Shown here: positions 7,757 to 16,536 of the stretch, one piece after another
Numbering within the stretch: position 1 is the stretch's first letter
Layout: the number at the start of each line of letters is the position of its first letter
NCBI RefSeq assembly: GCF_000412695.1
Contig: NC_021499.1
Coordinates: 2,108,001-2,172,000 of the forward strand
Source of the DNA: Pseudomonas resinovorans NBRC 106553
GTDB lineage: Bacteria > Pseudomonadota > Gammaproteobacteria > Pseudomonadales > Pseudomonadaceae
DNA length: 64,000 bases
Direction: 5' to 3'
Notes under the pieces: generated by a model
Databases searched by the model: none
What the model was told of the DNA's origin: nothing
What the model saw: the letters and a program-made list of their open reading frames with translations, nothing else
Program-made: the position numbers and the translations under genes

Positions 7757-7767
7757 GGACAATCACC

Positions 7768-8094
7768 ATGATGAAAGGTGGCATGGCAGGCCTGATGAAA
7801 CAGGCCCAACAGATGCAGGAAAAAATGCAGAAGATGCAGGAAGAGCTGGCCAACGCCGAAGTCACCGGCCAGTCCGGCGCCGGCCTGGTGAGCGTGGTGA
7901 TGACCGGTCGCCACGACGTCAAGCGCGTCTCCCTGGATGACAGCCTGATGCAGGAAGACAAGGAAATCCTCGAAGACCTGATCGCCGCCGCGGTGAACGA
8001 TGCCGTGCGCAAGATCGAGCAGAACAGCCAGGAGAAGATGTCCGGCATGACCGCAGGTATGCAGCTCCCCCCCGGCTTCAAAATGCCGTTCTAA
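7768..8094 (+). CDS. ybaB: YbaB/EbfC family nucleoid-associated protein
   Basis: 108 aa, ATG at 7768, 11 bases after the dnaX stop with AGGACAAT before it. [27 protein letters not shown] is the conserved coiled N-terminus, followed by the small alpha/beta core ([29 protein letters not shown]). The family forms tweezer-like dimers that bind DNA without strong sequence preference. Its conserved place between dnaX and recR links it to replication and repair, though its exact role remains open. Probably co-transcribed with dnaX. Confidence 0.95.
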   Translation: MMKGGMAGLMKQAQQMQEKMQKMQEELANAEVTGQSGAGLVSVVMTGRHDVKRVSLDDSLMQEDKEILEDLIAAAVNDAVRKIEQNSQEKMSGMTAGMQLPPGFKMPF

Positions 8095-8273
8095 GTGAGT
8101 GACGCCCAGCCGGCACGCATTGCTGTGTTGCAAGCGGCCCCGGGCATCCTCATTTACAGTCGTAAACTCCGGTGCCCGTGGCCGCTCGCGCCTTGCACTG
8201 CATACCGTCTGGTCGCCCCTGACGGTTTGTGGTGAGTGGCGCCGGAACTCTTTCCCGCCAATTCGAGACATCC

Positions 8274-8873
8274 ATGAGTTTCAGCCCGCTGATCCGCCAA
8301 CTGATCGACGCCCTGCGCATCCTGCCCGGTGTGGGCCAGAAAACGGCGCAGCGCATGGCGCTGCAGCTGCTGGAGCGTGACCGCAGTGGCGGCTTGCGCC
8401 TGGCCCAGGCGCTGACGGCGTCCATGGAGGGCGTCGGGCACTGCAAGCGCTGCCGGACCCTGAGCGAGGAAGAGCTCTGCCCGCAGTGCGCCGATCCGCG
8501 CCGCGACGATTCGTTGCTCTGCGTGGTGGAAGGCCCGCTGGATGTGTTCGCGGTGGAGCAGACCGGCTATCGCGGCCGCTTCTTCGTGCTCAAGGGGCAC
8601 CTGTCGCCCCTGGACGGACTCGGGCCGGAGGCCATCGGCATTCCCGAGCTGCTGGCACGTATCGAGAGCGGCCAGTTCGCCGAGGTGATCCTGGCCACCA
8701 ACCCCACCGTGGAAGGCGAGGCCACCGCTCATTACATCGCCCAGTTGCTGGCGCCTAAGGCCATCGTCGTCTCGCGCATCGCCCATGGCGTGCCCCTGGG
8801 CGGCGAGCTGGAACTGGTGGATGGCGGCACCCTGGCCCACGCCCTGGCGGGTCGCCGGCCCATCGGGCTCTGA
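8274..8873 (+). CDS. recR: Recombination mediator protein RecR
   Basis: 199 aa from the ATG at 8274 ([29 protein letters not shown], including the helix-hairpin-helix LPGVGQKTA). A four-Cys zinc motif follows ([16 protein letters not shown], about residues 57-72). The Toprim domain then shows [12 protein letters not shown] and the [16 protein letters not shown] block. RecR acts with RecO and RecF to load RecA on gapped DNA. It follows ybaB after a 179-base gap, longer than in many relatives. Full length for the family. Confidence 0.96.
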   Translation: MSFSPLIRQLIDALRILPGVGQKTAQRMALQLLERDRSGGLRLAQALTASMEGVGHCKRCRTLSEEELCPQCADPRRDDSLLCVVEGPLDVFAVEQTGYRGRFFVLKGHLSPLDGLGPEAIGIPELLARIESGQFAEVILATNPTVEGEATAHYIAQLLAPKAIVVSRIAHGVPLGGELELVDGGTLAHALAGRRPIGL

Positions 8874-8981
8874 TTTCGCGTCCGCCCGAGGCCGATACGC
8901 CCGAATCGATGGCGTAACTCGCATCTTGATAACCAAGCAAGCGCTCGGTAAGTTCGTTCGATCTTACCGGGGAGCGTTGCC

Positions 8982-10130
8982 ATGTCTGCCTACCAGGAAT
9001 ACTTCGACGAGTCCCATCAACTGGTGCGGGACTCGGTTCGACGCTTCGTCGAGCGGGAAATCCTTCCTCACATCGCTGATTGGGAAGAGGCGGAGGAGTT
9101 TCCCCGGGAGCTGTACCTCAAGGCCGGCGCCGCCGGTATCCTCGGTATCGGCTACCCGGAACGCTTTGGTGGCAGCCATGAGGGTGACCTGTTCGCCAAG
9201 GTGGCGGCCAGCGAGGAGCTGATGCGCAGCGGTTCGGGCGGCCTGGTGGCCGGCCTTGGCTCCCTGGATATCGGGCTGCCACCGGTGCTCAAGTGGGGGC
9301 GTGAGGAGCTGCGCAATCGCGTGGTGCCCGAGGTGCTGACCGGCGAGAAGATCATCGCCCTGGCCGTTACCGAGCCATCCGGCGGTTCGGATGTGGCCAA
9401 CCTCAAGACCCGAGCGGTGCGCGACGGTGACTACTACCGCGTTTCCGGCAGCAAGACCTTCATCACCAGTGGTGTGCGGGCCGACTACTACACAGTGGCG
9501 GTGCGCACCGGCGGCGAAGGCTTCGGTGGCGTCAGCCTGCTGCTGGTGGAGAAGGGCACCCCCGGATTCAGCGTCGGACGCAAGCTGAAGAAGATGGGTT
9601 GGTGGGCATCGGATACCGCCGAGTTGTTCTTCGACGACTGCAAGGTGCCGGTAGAAAACCTGATCGGCATGGAGAACATGGGGTTCGCCTGCATCATGGC
9701 CAACTTCCAGAGCGAGCGCCTGGCGCTGTGCATCATGGCCAACATGACCGCGCAGCTCGCCTTGGAAGAGTCCCTGGCCTGGGTTCGCGAGCGCGAAGCC
9801 TTCGGCAAGCCCATCGGCCGTTTCCAGGTGCTGCGCCACCGCCTGGCGGAAATGGCCACCCAGCTGGAGGTGTCCCGCGAGTTCAGCTACCGCCAGGCGG
9901 CGAAGATGGCGGCCGGCAAGAGCGTGATCAAGGAAATCTCCATGGCGAAGAACTTCGCCACCGATATCGCCGACCGCCTCACGTACGATGCGGTGCAGAT
10001 GCTCGGCGGCATGGGCTACATGCGCGAGAGCCTGGTGGAGCGGCTGTACCGTGACAACCGCATCCTTTCCATTGGTGGCGGTACGCGGGAAATCATGAAC
10101 GAGATCATCGCCAAGCAGATGAACCTCTAG
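8982..10130 (+). CDS. Acyl-CoA dehydrogenase
   Basis: 382 aa, the usual family length, with ATG at 8982 after GGGGAG. It has the N-terminal helical domain, the FAD-contacting AVTEPSGGSDVANLKTRA block (about 127-144), the beta-domain KTFITSGVRADYY, and the C-terminal helical domain with RFQVLRHRLAEMA, DAVQMLGGMGYMRE and YRDNRILSIGGGTREIMNEI. The Glu that serves as base in medium-chain enzymes is replaced by Gly in the SIGGGT segment, so the base must lie elsewhere, as in isovaleryl-type enzymes. Substrate chain unknown. It stands next to recR, as in PAO1 (PA1535, from memory), and is not part of a visible beta-oxidation operon. Confidence 0.9.
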   Translation: MSAYQEYFDESHQLVRDSVRRFVEREILPHIADWEEAEEFPRELYLKAGAAGILGIGYPERFGGSHEGDLFAKVAASEELMRSGSGGLVAGLGSLDIGLPPVLKWGREELRNRVVPEVLTGEKIIALAVTEPSGGSDVANLKTRAVRDGDYYRVSGSKTFITSGVRADYYTVAVRTGGEGFGGVSLLLVEKGTPGFSVGRKLKKMGWWASDTAELFFDDCKVPVENLIGMENMGFACIMANFQSERLALCIMANMTAQLALEESLAWVREREAFGKPIGRFQVLRHRLAEMATQLEVSREFSYRQAAKMAAGKSVIKEISMAKNFATDIADRLTYDAVQMLGGMGYMRESLVERLYRDNRILSIGGGTREIMNEIIAKQMNL

Positions 10131-10160
10131 GCAGGGCAGACATGCAATGGGGGCTGGGAT

Positions 10161-10226
10161 CGTAGGAGCGAGCTCTGCTCGCGATAGACCCGTAGCAAAG
10201 CTTCGCGAGCAAAGCTCGCTCCTACG
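10161..10226. repeat. REP palindrome pair (Pseudomonas type)
   Basis: GTAGGAGCGAGC... near 10162 is mirrored by ...GCTCGCTCCTAC ending at 10225, with TCGCGAGC-type cores between. This is the common intergenic REP arrangement of Pseudomonas. It lies between the acyl-CoA dehydrogenase and thioesterase genes. Confidence 0.85.
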
Positions 10227-10345
10227 GGTTCCGATGAAGGAATCTGAGAAAGAGCCGGAACCTCCGAAAGGGCGTTCCGGTTTTCTTCGATTCAGATATA
10301 TTACGACCAACATGCAACTCGACCGATTGACCCAGGAGAACCCCG

Positions 10346-10879
10346 ATGAGCGATATGTCCCGCGAAGAGAAACTGCAGGTCTGGCTGGCCGCCGAAGCCG
10401 AGATACGGGCGCGCCTCAAGCCCGGCACCATGGCCATTGCGGACGTGGCGGCGCTCAACCCGCTGGAGTTCTTCGATGGCATCGGCAGTGGCGAGTTTCC
10501 CGCGCCGCCGATTGGCGAGCTGATGGGGTTCGTGCCCATCGAATGGTCGAAGACCAGCTTCGTCTTCCAGGGCGTACCGCAGATGCAGCACTACAACCCC
10601 ATCGGTTCGGTGCACGGCGGATACGCCGCGACCCTGCTGGACTCGTGCATGGGCTGCGCGATCCACGCCAATCTGGAGAAGGGCCAGGGCTACACCACCA
10701 CCGACCTGCGCATCAGCTATATCCGTGCCCTGACCACCAAGACCGGCCCGGTGCGAGCCGAAGGGCGCATCATCCATGTCGGCCGCTCCACCGCCTTGGC
10801 CGAAGGACGCATCTATGACGTGGACGGCAAGCTCTACGCCACCGGCTCCACCACCTGCCTGATCCTGGGTGGGAAGTAG
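10346..10879 (+). CDS. PaaI-family hotdog thioesterase
   Basis: 177 aa, ATG at 10346 after AGGAGAACCCCG. The hotdog fold signature HYNPIGSVHGGYAATLLDSCMGCA (about 87-110) holds the HGG motif and catalytic Asp typical of PaaI-type acyl-CoA thioesterases, followed by YTTTDLRISYIRAL. The first 45 residues are an extension beyond the minimal fold. It probably hydrolyses a short or aryl acyl-CoA. The neighbouring acyl-CoA dehydrogenase is separated by a REP element, so joint function is only suggested. Confidence 0.88.
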   Translation: MSDMSREEKLQVWLAAEAEIRARLKPGTMAIADVAALNPLEFFDGIGSGEFPAPPIGELMGFVPIEWSKTSFVFQGVPQMQHYNPIGSVHGGYAATLLDSCMGCAIHANLEKGQGYTTTDLRISYIRALTTKTGPVRAEGRIIHVGRSTALAEGRIYDVDGKLYATGSTTCLILGGK

Positions 10880-10898
10880 CGCGGGGCGGGAGAAGTCT

Positions 10899-10992
10899 GT
10901 AGGGGCGATTTCAATCGCCAAGCAGGCCGCAGGTTTGCCAGGCAGGGGTGAGGGCAGCTGCGCTGCCCATGGCGAATGAATTCGCCCCTACA
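10899..10992. repeat. Long palindromic intergenic repeat, copy 1
   Basis: Begins TGTAGGGGCGATTTCAATCG and ends CGAATGAATTCGCCCCTACA, so its outer arms are inverted repeats. The centre has a second palindromic part (GGGCAGCTGCGCTGCCC). A second copy lies at 16299-16399. Confidence 0.8.
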
Positions 10993-11018
10993 AGAAACAA
11001 TCCAGGATTCATTGGTGC

Positions 11019-11049
11019 AAAAAAGGGGGCACGCTTGTGGCGTGCCCCC
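11019..11049 (-). terminator. Terminator downstream of putA
   Basis: Stem GGGGGCACGC (11025-11034) / GCGTGCCCCC (11040-11049) with loop TTGTG. The A-run at 11019-11024 becomes a U-tail on the leftward transcript, about 160 bases beyond the putA stop. Confidence 0.75.
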
Positions 11050-11211
11050 ATTGCCGTCAGTGAAAAGACAGCCAACCGTCGAAGAGTGGGCGCCAGCATC
11101 CCGGTAAGGATGAGTCGCCTGGAGGTCGAACCTCCGATGTAGCGCCCGGCGCCGGCCTTGTGGGCCAGCGTCGGGGTGGAAGCGTGCCGCGCCCGAGGGC
11201 GCGGCGGGCCG

Positions 11212-14200
11212 TCAGCCGATGGTCATCAGGCTGGCGTTACCGCCGGCGGCGGCGGTGTTGACGCTGATGGCGCGTTCGATCAGCAGGCGCTCCAGCGGGA
11301 TCGCGGTCTCGCCCTTGGACAGGCCCTGGACGCCGATGATCGGACCCTTGCGAGCGGCGACCTGGCGGCAGACGCCACCCAGTTGGTCGGAGTCGCCATG
11401 GTGCAGGACGGCGTCGAAGGCGACGTCGGCCTGGGTCCAGTCAGCCACCAGCTGGATGCGCGCCTGCACGGCCTTGGGCAGGGCGCCGCGCAGCTTGCCG
11501 GTCAGCTCGCTGGTGGCCCAGAGGGCGCTGCTGCCAACGGCCAGGGTGGCGGCCAGCTGGGTCAGCAGGTCGGCTTCGTCGTCGGCCAGGCACAGCACGG
11601 TCTCGCGGGGCAGCAGCACATAGGTGTTGCGCTCGCCGGTCGGGCCGGGGAGTACGCGGCTCAGGCCGCTCTGGGACTGCTCGGCGAAGCTGTCGCAGAG
11701 GCTCGCCAGACCATCCTTGCCGTTTTTCGCGGCCCAGGCCTTGAAGGCTTCCAGGGGCTTGCCATGGCGTTCCTGCAGGGCGCTGCGTTGCAGGGTGTCG
11801 GCGACGGTCGCGCCATCCAGGCGCTGGAAGGTACGGCTGACGCCATCCGCCGGGCGCGTGGCCAGCAGGCGGTACATGTACAGCGGGCCGCCGGCCTTCG
11901 GGCCGGTGCCGGACAGGCCTTCGCCACCGAAGGGCTGCACGCCGACCACGGCGCCAACCATGTTGCGGTTGACGTAGAGGTTGCCGGCATGGGCCTTGTC
12001 CACCACCTTGGCGATGGTCTCGTCGATGCGGGTGTGCACACCCAGGGTCAGGCCGTAGCCGGTGCCGTTGATCTCGTCGAGCAGGGCGTCCATGTCTTCG
12101 CGCTTGAAGCGCAGCAGGTGCAGGACCGGGCCGAAGATCTCGCGCTCGAGGTCGGCGAGGCTGCTCAGTTCGATCAGGGTCGGCATCACGAAGGTGCCGC
12201 GCTGCATCACGTCACCCTCGGTGCGGGCGATCTGGAACACGCTGCGGCCTTTGCCGCGCATGGCCTGGATGTGCTTGTCGATGTTGCCCTTGGCTTCGGC
12301 GTCGATCACCGGGCCGATGTCCACATTGAGGTGCTCGGGGTTGCCGATGCGGCACTCGGCCATGGCGCCCTTGAGCATTTCCACCACGCGGTCGGCCACG
12401 TCTTCCTGCACGCACAGTACGCGCAGGGCGGAGCAACGCTGGCCGGCGCTGTCGAACGCGGAGGCGATCACGTCGGTCACCACCTGCTCGGCCAGGGCCG
12501 AGGAGTCGACGATCATGGCGTTCTGGCCGCCGGTTTCGGCGATCAGCGGGATCGGGCGACCTTGTGCGTCCAGGCGGCCGGCGACGTTGCGGGCGAGGAT
12601 GCCGGCGACTTCGGTGGAGCCGGTGAACATCACGCCCTTGACACGCTCATCGGCAACCAGGGCGGCGCCCACGGTGTGGCCGAGGCCCGGCAGCAGTTGC
12701 ACGACGCCTTCCGGAATGCCGGCCTGGAGCAGGATGCGCACTGCCTGGGCGGCGATCAGCGGGGTCTGTTCGGCCGGCTTGGCCAGCACGGTGTTGCCGG
12801 CGGCGAGGGCTGCGGCGACCTGGCCGCTGAAGATCGCCAGGGGGAAGTTCCACGGGCTGATGCACACCACCGGGCCCAGCGGGCGGTGGCTGTCGTTGGC
12901 GAAGTCGTGGCGGGCCTGGGCGGCGTAGTAGCGCAGGAAGTCCACGGCCTCGCGCACTTCGGCGATGGCGTTGGCGAAGGTCTTGCCGGCTTCACGGACG
13001 AGGATGCCCATCAGCGGCTGGATATCGGCTTCCATCAGGTCGGCGGCGCGATCCAGGGCGGCGGCGCGCTCCACCGGCGGGGTGGATTGCCAGATCGGCG
13101 CGGCGGTGATGGAGGCCAGCACGGCATTGCCGACGTCGGCGGTGGTGGCGTTCTGCACGTGGCCGACCACGTCGCGGTGGTCCGCCGGGTTCAACACGGG
13201 CTCGCTCGGGCCTTCGCTGGCCGGGCAGCCGAGCATCGGCTGGGCGCGCCAATCGGCGTGGCCGGAGCTGAGCAGGGCGCTGGACAGGGACGCCAGGCGG
13301 TGTTCGTTGGCCATGTCGATGCCGCTGGAGTTCGCGCGGGCGTCGCCATACAGGGCCTTGGGTTGCGGGATGCGCGGGTGCGGCAGGCCCAGGCTGCCTT
13401 CGACGCTGGCCATGGCTTCGGCGCTGGCAACCGGGTCTTCCACCAGCTCCTTGATGGAGATGCTGTGGTCGGCGATGCGGTTGACGAAGGAGGTGTTGGC
13501 GCCGTTTTCCAGCAGGCGGCGAACCAGGTAGGCCAGCAGGGTTTCATGGGTGCCGACCGGTGCGTAGATGCGGCACGGGCGGTTCAGCTTGCCATCGGCG
13601 ACCTTGCCCACCACTTGCTCGTACAGGGGCTCGCCCATGCCGTGCAGGCACTGGAACTCGTACTGGCCCGGGTAGTAGTTCTGCCCGGCGATCTGGTAGA
13701 TGGCCGAGAGGGTGTGGGCGTTGTGGGTGGCGAACTGCGGGTAGATCACTTCCGGCACGCCCAGCAGCTTGCGGGCGCAAGCGATGTAGGACACGTCGGT
13801 GTAGACCTTGCGGCTGTAGACCGGGAAGCCTTCCAGGCCGTCCACCTGGGCGCGCTTGATCTCGCTGTCCCAGTAGGCGCCCTTCACCAGGCGGATCATC
13901 AGGCGGTGCTGGCTGCGGCGGGCGAGGTCGATGACGTAGTCGATCACGTACGGGCAGCGCTTCTGGTAGGCCTGGATGACGAAGCCGATACCGTTCCAGC
14001 CTTTCAGGCCCGGCTCGAAGCACAGGCGCTCGAGCAGGTCGAGGGAGATTTCCAGGCGGTCGGCTTCTTCGGCGTCGATGTTCAGGCCGATGTCGTACTG
14101 CTTGGCCAGAAGGGTGAGGGACAGCAGGCGCGGGTACAGCTCGCCCATCATGCGCTCGTACTGCGCGCGGCTGTAGCGCGGGTGCAGGGCGGAGAGCTTG

Positions 14201-15189
14201 ATGGAGATGCCCGGGCCTTCATAGATGCCGCGACCGTGGGAGGCCTTGCCGATGGCATGGATGGCCTGCTCGTAGGAGGCGTAGTAGCGCTGGGCGTCTT
14301 CCTCGGTCAGCGCGGCTTCGCCGAGCATGTCGTAGGAGTAGCGGAAGCCCTTGGCTTCGAAGTTGGTGGCGTTGGCCAGGGCCTCGGCGATGGTTTCGCC
14401 GGTGACGAACTGCTCGCCCATCAGGCGCATGGCCATGTCCACGCCCTTGCGGATCAGCGGCTCGCCGCTCTTGCCGATGATGCGGTTCAGCGAGCTGGAG
14501 AGGCCGGATTCGTTGTGGGTGGACACCAGCTTTCCGGTGATCAGCAGGCCCCAGGAGGCGGCGTTGACGAACATCGACGGGCTCTGGCCCAGGTGCTGCT
14601 GCCAGTTGCCGTTGCTGATCTTGTCGCGGATCAGGGCGTCACGGGTGCCCTTGTCCGGGATGCGCAGCAGGGCTTCGGCCAGGCACATCAGCGCCACGCC
14701 TTCCTGGGACGACAGGGAGAACTCCTGCAGCAGGCCCTGGACGATACCGGCGCGACCGCCGGCGCTCTTCTGGTTACGCAGCTTCTCGGCGATGCCATAG
14801 GCCAGCTTGTAGGCGGCGTCGGCCATGTCGGCGGGCAGGCGGGCCTGCTCCAGCAGCATGGGCACGGCTTCCTGCTCGGGGCGGCGGTAGGCGGCGGTGA
14901 TGGCCGCGCGCAGCACGGACTGCGGCAGGATGCTCTCGGCGAATTCGAGGAACGGCTGGTGGGAGGACTCGGGCAGGGCTTCGAGGGCGTCGTGGTCACC
15001 TTCGGCCAGGCGCTGGGCGATGCCCTGGAGTTCCGGCAGGGTCATGCCGCTTTCCAGTGCCTCGAGGTAGCTGAAGATCGCTTGCTTGATCAGCCAGTGC
15101 GGGGTGCGCTCGATCTTGCGCGCAGCTTCCTTGAGACGATCGCGGGTCGCTTCGTCCAGTTTCACGCCAAGGGTGGTGCTCGTAGCCAT
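11212..15189 (-). CDS. putA: Trifunctional PutA: repressor, proline dehydrogenase, P5C dehydrogenase
   Basis: 1325 aa from the ATG at 15189 (MATSTTLGVKLDEATRDRLKEAA), preceded by GAGGACAAG. The first 45 or so residues form a ribbon-helix-helix DNA-binding domain. The FAD-dependent proline dehydrogenase barrel follows, with GISIKLSALHPRYS, INIDAEEADRLEISL and RLVKGAYWDSEIKRAQ. The aldehyde dehydrogenase half shows GPVVCISPWNFPLAIF, the active-site Cys in SAGQRCSALRVLCVQED and GEGLSGTGPKAGGPLY. It oxidises proline to glutamate and, when not membrane-engaged, represses its own gene. The upstream GTTGCA sites fit that role. putP is not adjacent. Confidence 0.97.
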   Translation of the reverse strand: MATSTTLGVKLDEATRDRLKEAARKIERTPHWLIKQAIFSYLEALESGMTLPELQGIAQRLAEGDHDALEALPESSHQPFLEFAESILPQSVLRAAITAAYRRPEQEAVPMLLEQARLPADMADAAYKLAYGIAEKLRNQKSAGGRAGIVQGLLQEFSLSSQEGVALMCLAEALLRIPDKGTRDALIRDKISNGNWQQHLGQSPSMFVNAASWGLLITGKLVSTHNESGLSSSLNRIIGKSGEPLIRKGVDMAMRLMGEQFVTGETIAEALANATNFEAKGFRYSYDMLGEAALTEEDAQRYYASYEQAIHAIGKASHGRGIYEGPGISIKLSALHPRYSRAQYERMMGELYPRLLSLTLLAKQYDIGLNIDAEEADRLEISLDLLERLCFEPGLKGWNGIGFVIQAYQKRCPYVIDYVIDLARRSQHRLMIRLVKGAYWDSEIKRAQVDGLEGFPVYSRKVYTDVSYIACARKLLGVPEVIYPQFATHNAHTLSAIYQIAGQNYYPGQYEFQCLHGMGEPLYEQVVGKVADGKLNRPCRIYAPVGTHETLLAYLVRRLLENGANTSFVNRIADHSISIKELVEDPVASAEAMASVEGSLGLPHPRIPQPKALYGDARANSSGIDMANEHRLASLSSALLSSGHADWRAQPMLGCPASEGPSEPVLNPADHRDVVGHVQNATTADVGNAVLASITAAPIWQSTPPVERAAALDRAADLMEADIQPLMGILVREAGKTFANAIAEVREAVDFLRYYAAQARHDFANDSHRPLGPVVCISPWNFPLAIFSGQVAAALAAGNTVLAKPAEQTPLIAAQAVRILLQAGIPEGVVQLLPGLGHTVGAALVADERVKGVMFTGSTEVAGILARNVAGRLDAQGRPIPLIAETGGQNAMIVDSSALAEQVVTDVIASAFDSAGQRCSALRVLCVQEDVADRVVEMLKGAMAECRIGNPEHLNVDIGPVIDAEAKGNIDKHIQAMRGKGRSVFQIARTEGDVMQRGTFVMPTLIELSSLADLEREIFGPVLHLLRFKREDMDALLDEINGTGYGLTLGVHTRIDETIAKVVDKAHAGNLYVNRNMVGAVVGVQPFGGEGLSGTGPKAGGPLYMYRLLATRPADGVSRTFQRLDGATVADTLQRSALQERHGKPLEAFKAWAAKNGKDGLASLCDSFAEQSQSGLSRVLPGPTGERNTYVLLPRETVLCLADDEADLLTQLAATLAVGSSALWATSELTGKLRGALPKAVQARIQLVADWTQADVAFDAVLHHGDSDQLGGVCRQVAARKGPIIGVQGLSKGETAIPLERLLIERAISVNTAAAGGNASLMTIG

Positions 15190-15235
15190 TTCTTGTCCTC
15201 TTTTCAGCCGCGGTCGCACGGCATTAGCGGCGCAA

Positions 15236-15264
15236 AGATTAGCGTTGTCCTACAAGGGGTGCAA
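15236..15264 (-). promoter_or_regulatory. putA promoter overlapping an operator
   Basis: On the minus strand TTGCAC (-35, 15259-15264) is followed after exactly 17 bases by TAATCT (-10, 15236-15241). The -35 overlaps a PutA-type GTTGCA site (15260-15265), so binding of PutA there would block the polymerase. Confidence 0.65.
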
Positions 15265-15424
15265 CCGGGTGCAACCATTGCGGGAGAGTCTGGCGGCGAT
15301 CTCCGGATGAAAGGTCGCCCACTAGGTCGAAAAAGGTTGCGCCTGAATGGTGTCAAAGCCAGCGCTGTCAGGCGTCAAGCTGGATAGGTGCGGCTACTGT
15401 GGAGGGGTGCAACCAGGGTGCAGC
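15260..15424. promoter_or_regulatory. Cluster of GTTGCA (PutA operator) sites
   Basis: TGCAAC, the complement of the known PutA consensus GTTGCA, occurs at 15260-15265, 15270-15275 and 15408-15413. A one-mismatch copy TGCAGC is at 15419-15424. The sites come as two pairs, each with centres 10-11 bases apart, about one helical turn. The rest of the 15190-15499 gap shows no gene. Confidence 0.65.
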
Positions 15425-15499
15425 CGGTTTCGACCCTACCCCGGAAAGCATAGGCCGCCCCTGGCGAATGCCGAGGGCGGCGACGGATGGTGGTGGGGC

Positions 15500-16069
15500 T
15501 CAGGCCTGGGCGGCGCGGGCGGCTTCCACCTGGGCGAGGAGGGTGTTGCGGGCGCTGGCGAGGATACGGTCGGACAACTCTTCGCTGGCCACGCTGCGAG
15601 CGAGGGACAGGGCGCCCACCAGGGTGGAGAGCATGGCCAGGCTCTGCTCGGCGCTACCGGTTTCCTTCTCCAGCAGTACCAGCAGGTTGTTCAGCACGGT
15701 GTCGGTGATGGGGCTGGCGTTGCCGCGCTGGCCGAGTTCCGCCGACATGGTGGGCAGCGGGCAGCCTTGTTCCGGGTGGGCGCGGTGCTGGGGCGAGAGG
15801 TAGCGCTCGAAGAAGGTCTTCAGCGGCTGGTCCTTGGTGAAGGCCTTGACCCATTGCGCGTTGGCATCGTTCGCCGCCGCCTGGAGGGCTTCTTCCACCA
15901 GGGCATCCTTGGACTTGAAGTGCGCGTAGAAGCCGCCATGGGTCAGGCCCAGGGCCTTCATCAGCGGTTGCAGGCCGGTGGCATCGATGCCGTCGGCACG
16001 GAAGCGCCGAGACGCCTCGGAGACGATGCGTTTGTGGGTCTCGGCCTTGTGGTCTTCTGGGTAGCGCAT
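15500..16069 (-). CDS. TetR/AcrR family transcriptional regulator
   Basis: 189 aa from the ATG at 16069 (MRYPEDHKAETHKRIVSEASRRF), with GAGG about 9 bases upstream. The N-terminal helix-turn-helix holds LMKALGLTHGGFYAHFKSKDALVEEAL, and the ligand-binding part includes GCPLPTMSAELGQ. It closely resembles the second TetR in this window (62775-63314) in the GGFYAHFxSKDAL helix and the GCPLP segment, so the two are paralogues. Target unknown. A half-site ATTACAC occurs just upstream on the minus strand (about 16103-16109). It is separated from the dehydrogenase cluster by a palindromic repeat. Confidence 0.9.
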   Translation of the reverse strand: MRYPEDHKAETHKRIVSEASRRFRADGIDATGLQPLMKALGLTHGGFYAHFKSKDALVEEALQAAANDANAQWVKAFTKDQPLKTFFERYLSPQHRAHPEQGCPLPTMSAELGQRGNASPITDTVLNNLLVLLEKETGSAEQSLAMLSTLVGALSLARSVASEELSDRILASARNTLLAQVEAARAAQA

Positions 16070-16156
16070 GTCGATGGCCTCGTTCGCAAGATTGATATTG
16101 CGAGTGTAATTCCACATTCCCCGACATGCGAGCGGAATGGCCCAGCGGTAGGTGGG

Positions 16157-16178
16157 GCGCCCTCGCGGGAGGGCGCGG
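16157..16178 (-). other. GC-rich hairpin after the 23-codon ORF
   Basis: GCGCCCTC and GAGGGCGC form a stem with a short loop, 7 or so bases beyond the stop at 16185. No T-run follows, so it may protect an RNA end or act as a weak terminator. Confidence 0.4.
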
Positions 16179-16184
16179 GGAAAC

Positions 16185-16256
16185 TCAGGAGGCCAGGGCG
16201 AATTCGGCCAGGACGCCGAGGAGGATGAGGCGGAAGCCCCTGTAGGTGTCGTGCAT
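16185..16256 (-). CDS. Possible 23-aa hydrophobic small protein
   Basis: A leftward ATG at 16256 opens a 23-codon frame ending in TGA at 16185. The product starts MHDTYRGFRLILLGVLAEFA and ends with Leu-Ala-Ser, a short charged head followed by one hydrophobic helix. AGGAT lies about 9 bases upstream, and a GC-rich hairpin follows. It stands alone between the palindromic repeat and the TetR gene. Short single-helix proteins are often missed in annotation. The coding status is unproven. Confidence 0.35.
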   Translation of the reverse strand: MHDTYRGFRLILLGVLAEFALAS

Positions 16257-16298
16257 GGCGGTGATCCTGGTGGGATGAGGCGGGTGGGTTGATGAGCC

Positions 16299-16399
16299 TG
16301 TAGGTGGGCGATTTCAATCGCCAAGCAGTCCGCAGGACTGCCTGACGGCATCCTCGGGGGCGACTGCTTCGCCCTTGGCGAATGAATTCGCCCCTACAA
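16299..16399. repeat. Long palindromic intergenic repeat, copy 2
   Basis: Same outer arms as the copy at 10899-10992: TGTAGGTGGGCGATTTCAAT at the left and AATGAATTCGCCCCTACA at the right. The interior differs (contains CAGTCCGCAGGACTG). Two diverged copies in one window point to a dispersed repeat family. Confidence 0.8.
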
Positions 16400-16467
16400 C
16401 AACAGCGGCACGAATCCGGGCGTCGCGCGCGCGGAGCGGGCCAGGCGAGGAGGGCGGAGAAAGCGGA

Positions 16468-16483
16468 ATGTACTGCAGTACAT
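16468..16483. repeat. Perfect 16-bp palindrome
   Basis: ATGTACTGCAGTACAT at 16468-16483, within the 140-base gap between the palindromic repeat and the dehydrogenase stop. It may be an operator or part of a larger dispersed repeat. Confidence 0.5.
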
Positions 16484-16536
16484 GAGCATTTCGACGTTCT
16501 CCTCAACAACGCCCGGGCCCGCGAGCGGCGTCCGGA

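Noticed and set aside
11158..15387. 1409-codon open frame on the plus strand opposite putA
   Set aside because: It is the antisense shadow of putA caused by high GC and codon bias. The minus-strand frame has clear PutA domains. The plus-strand product is low-complexity Gly/Ala/His text without a domain.
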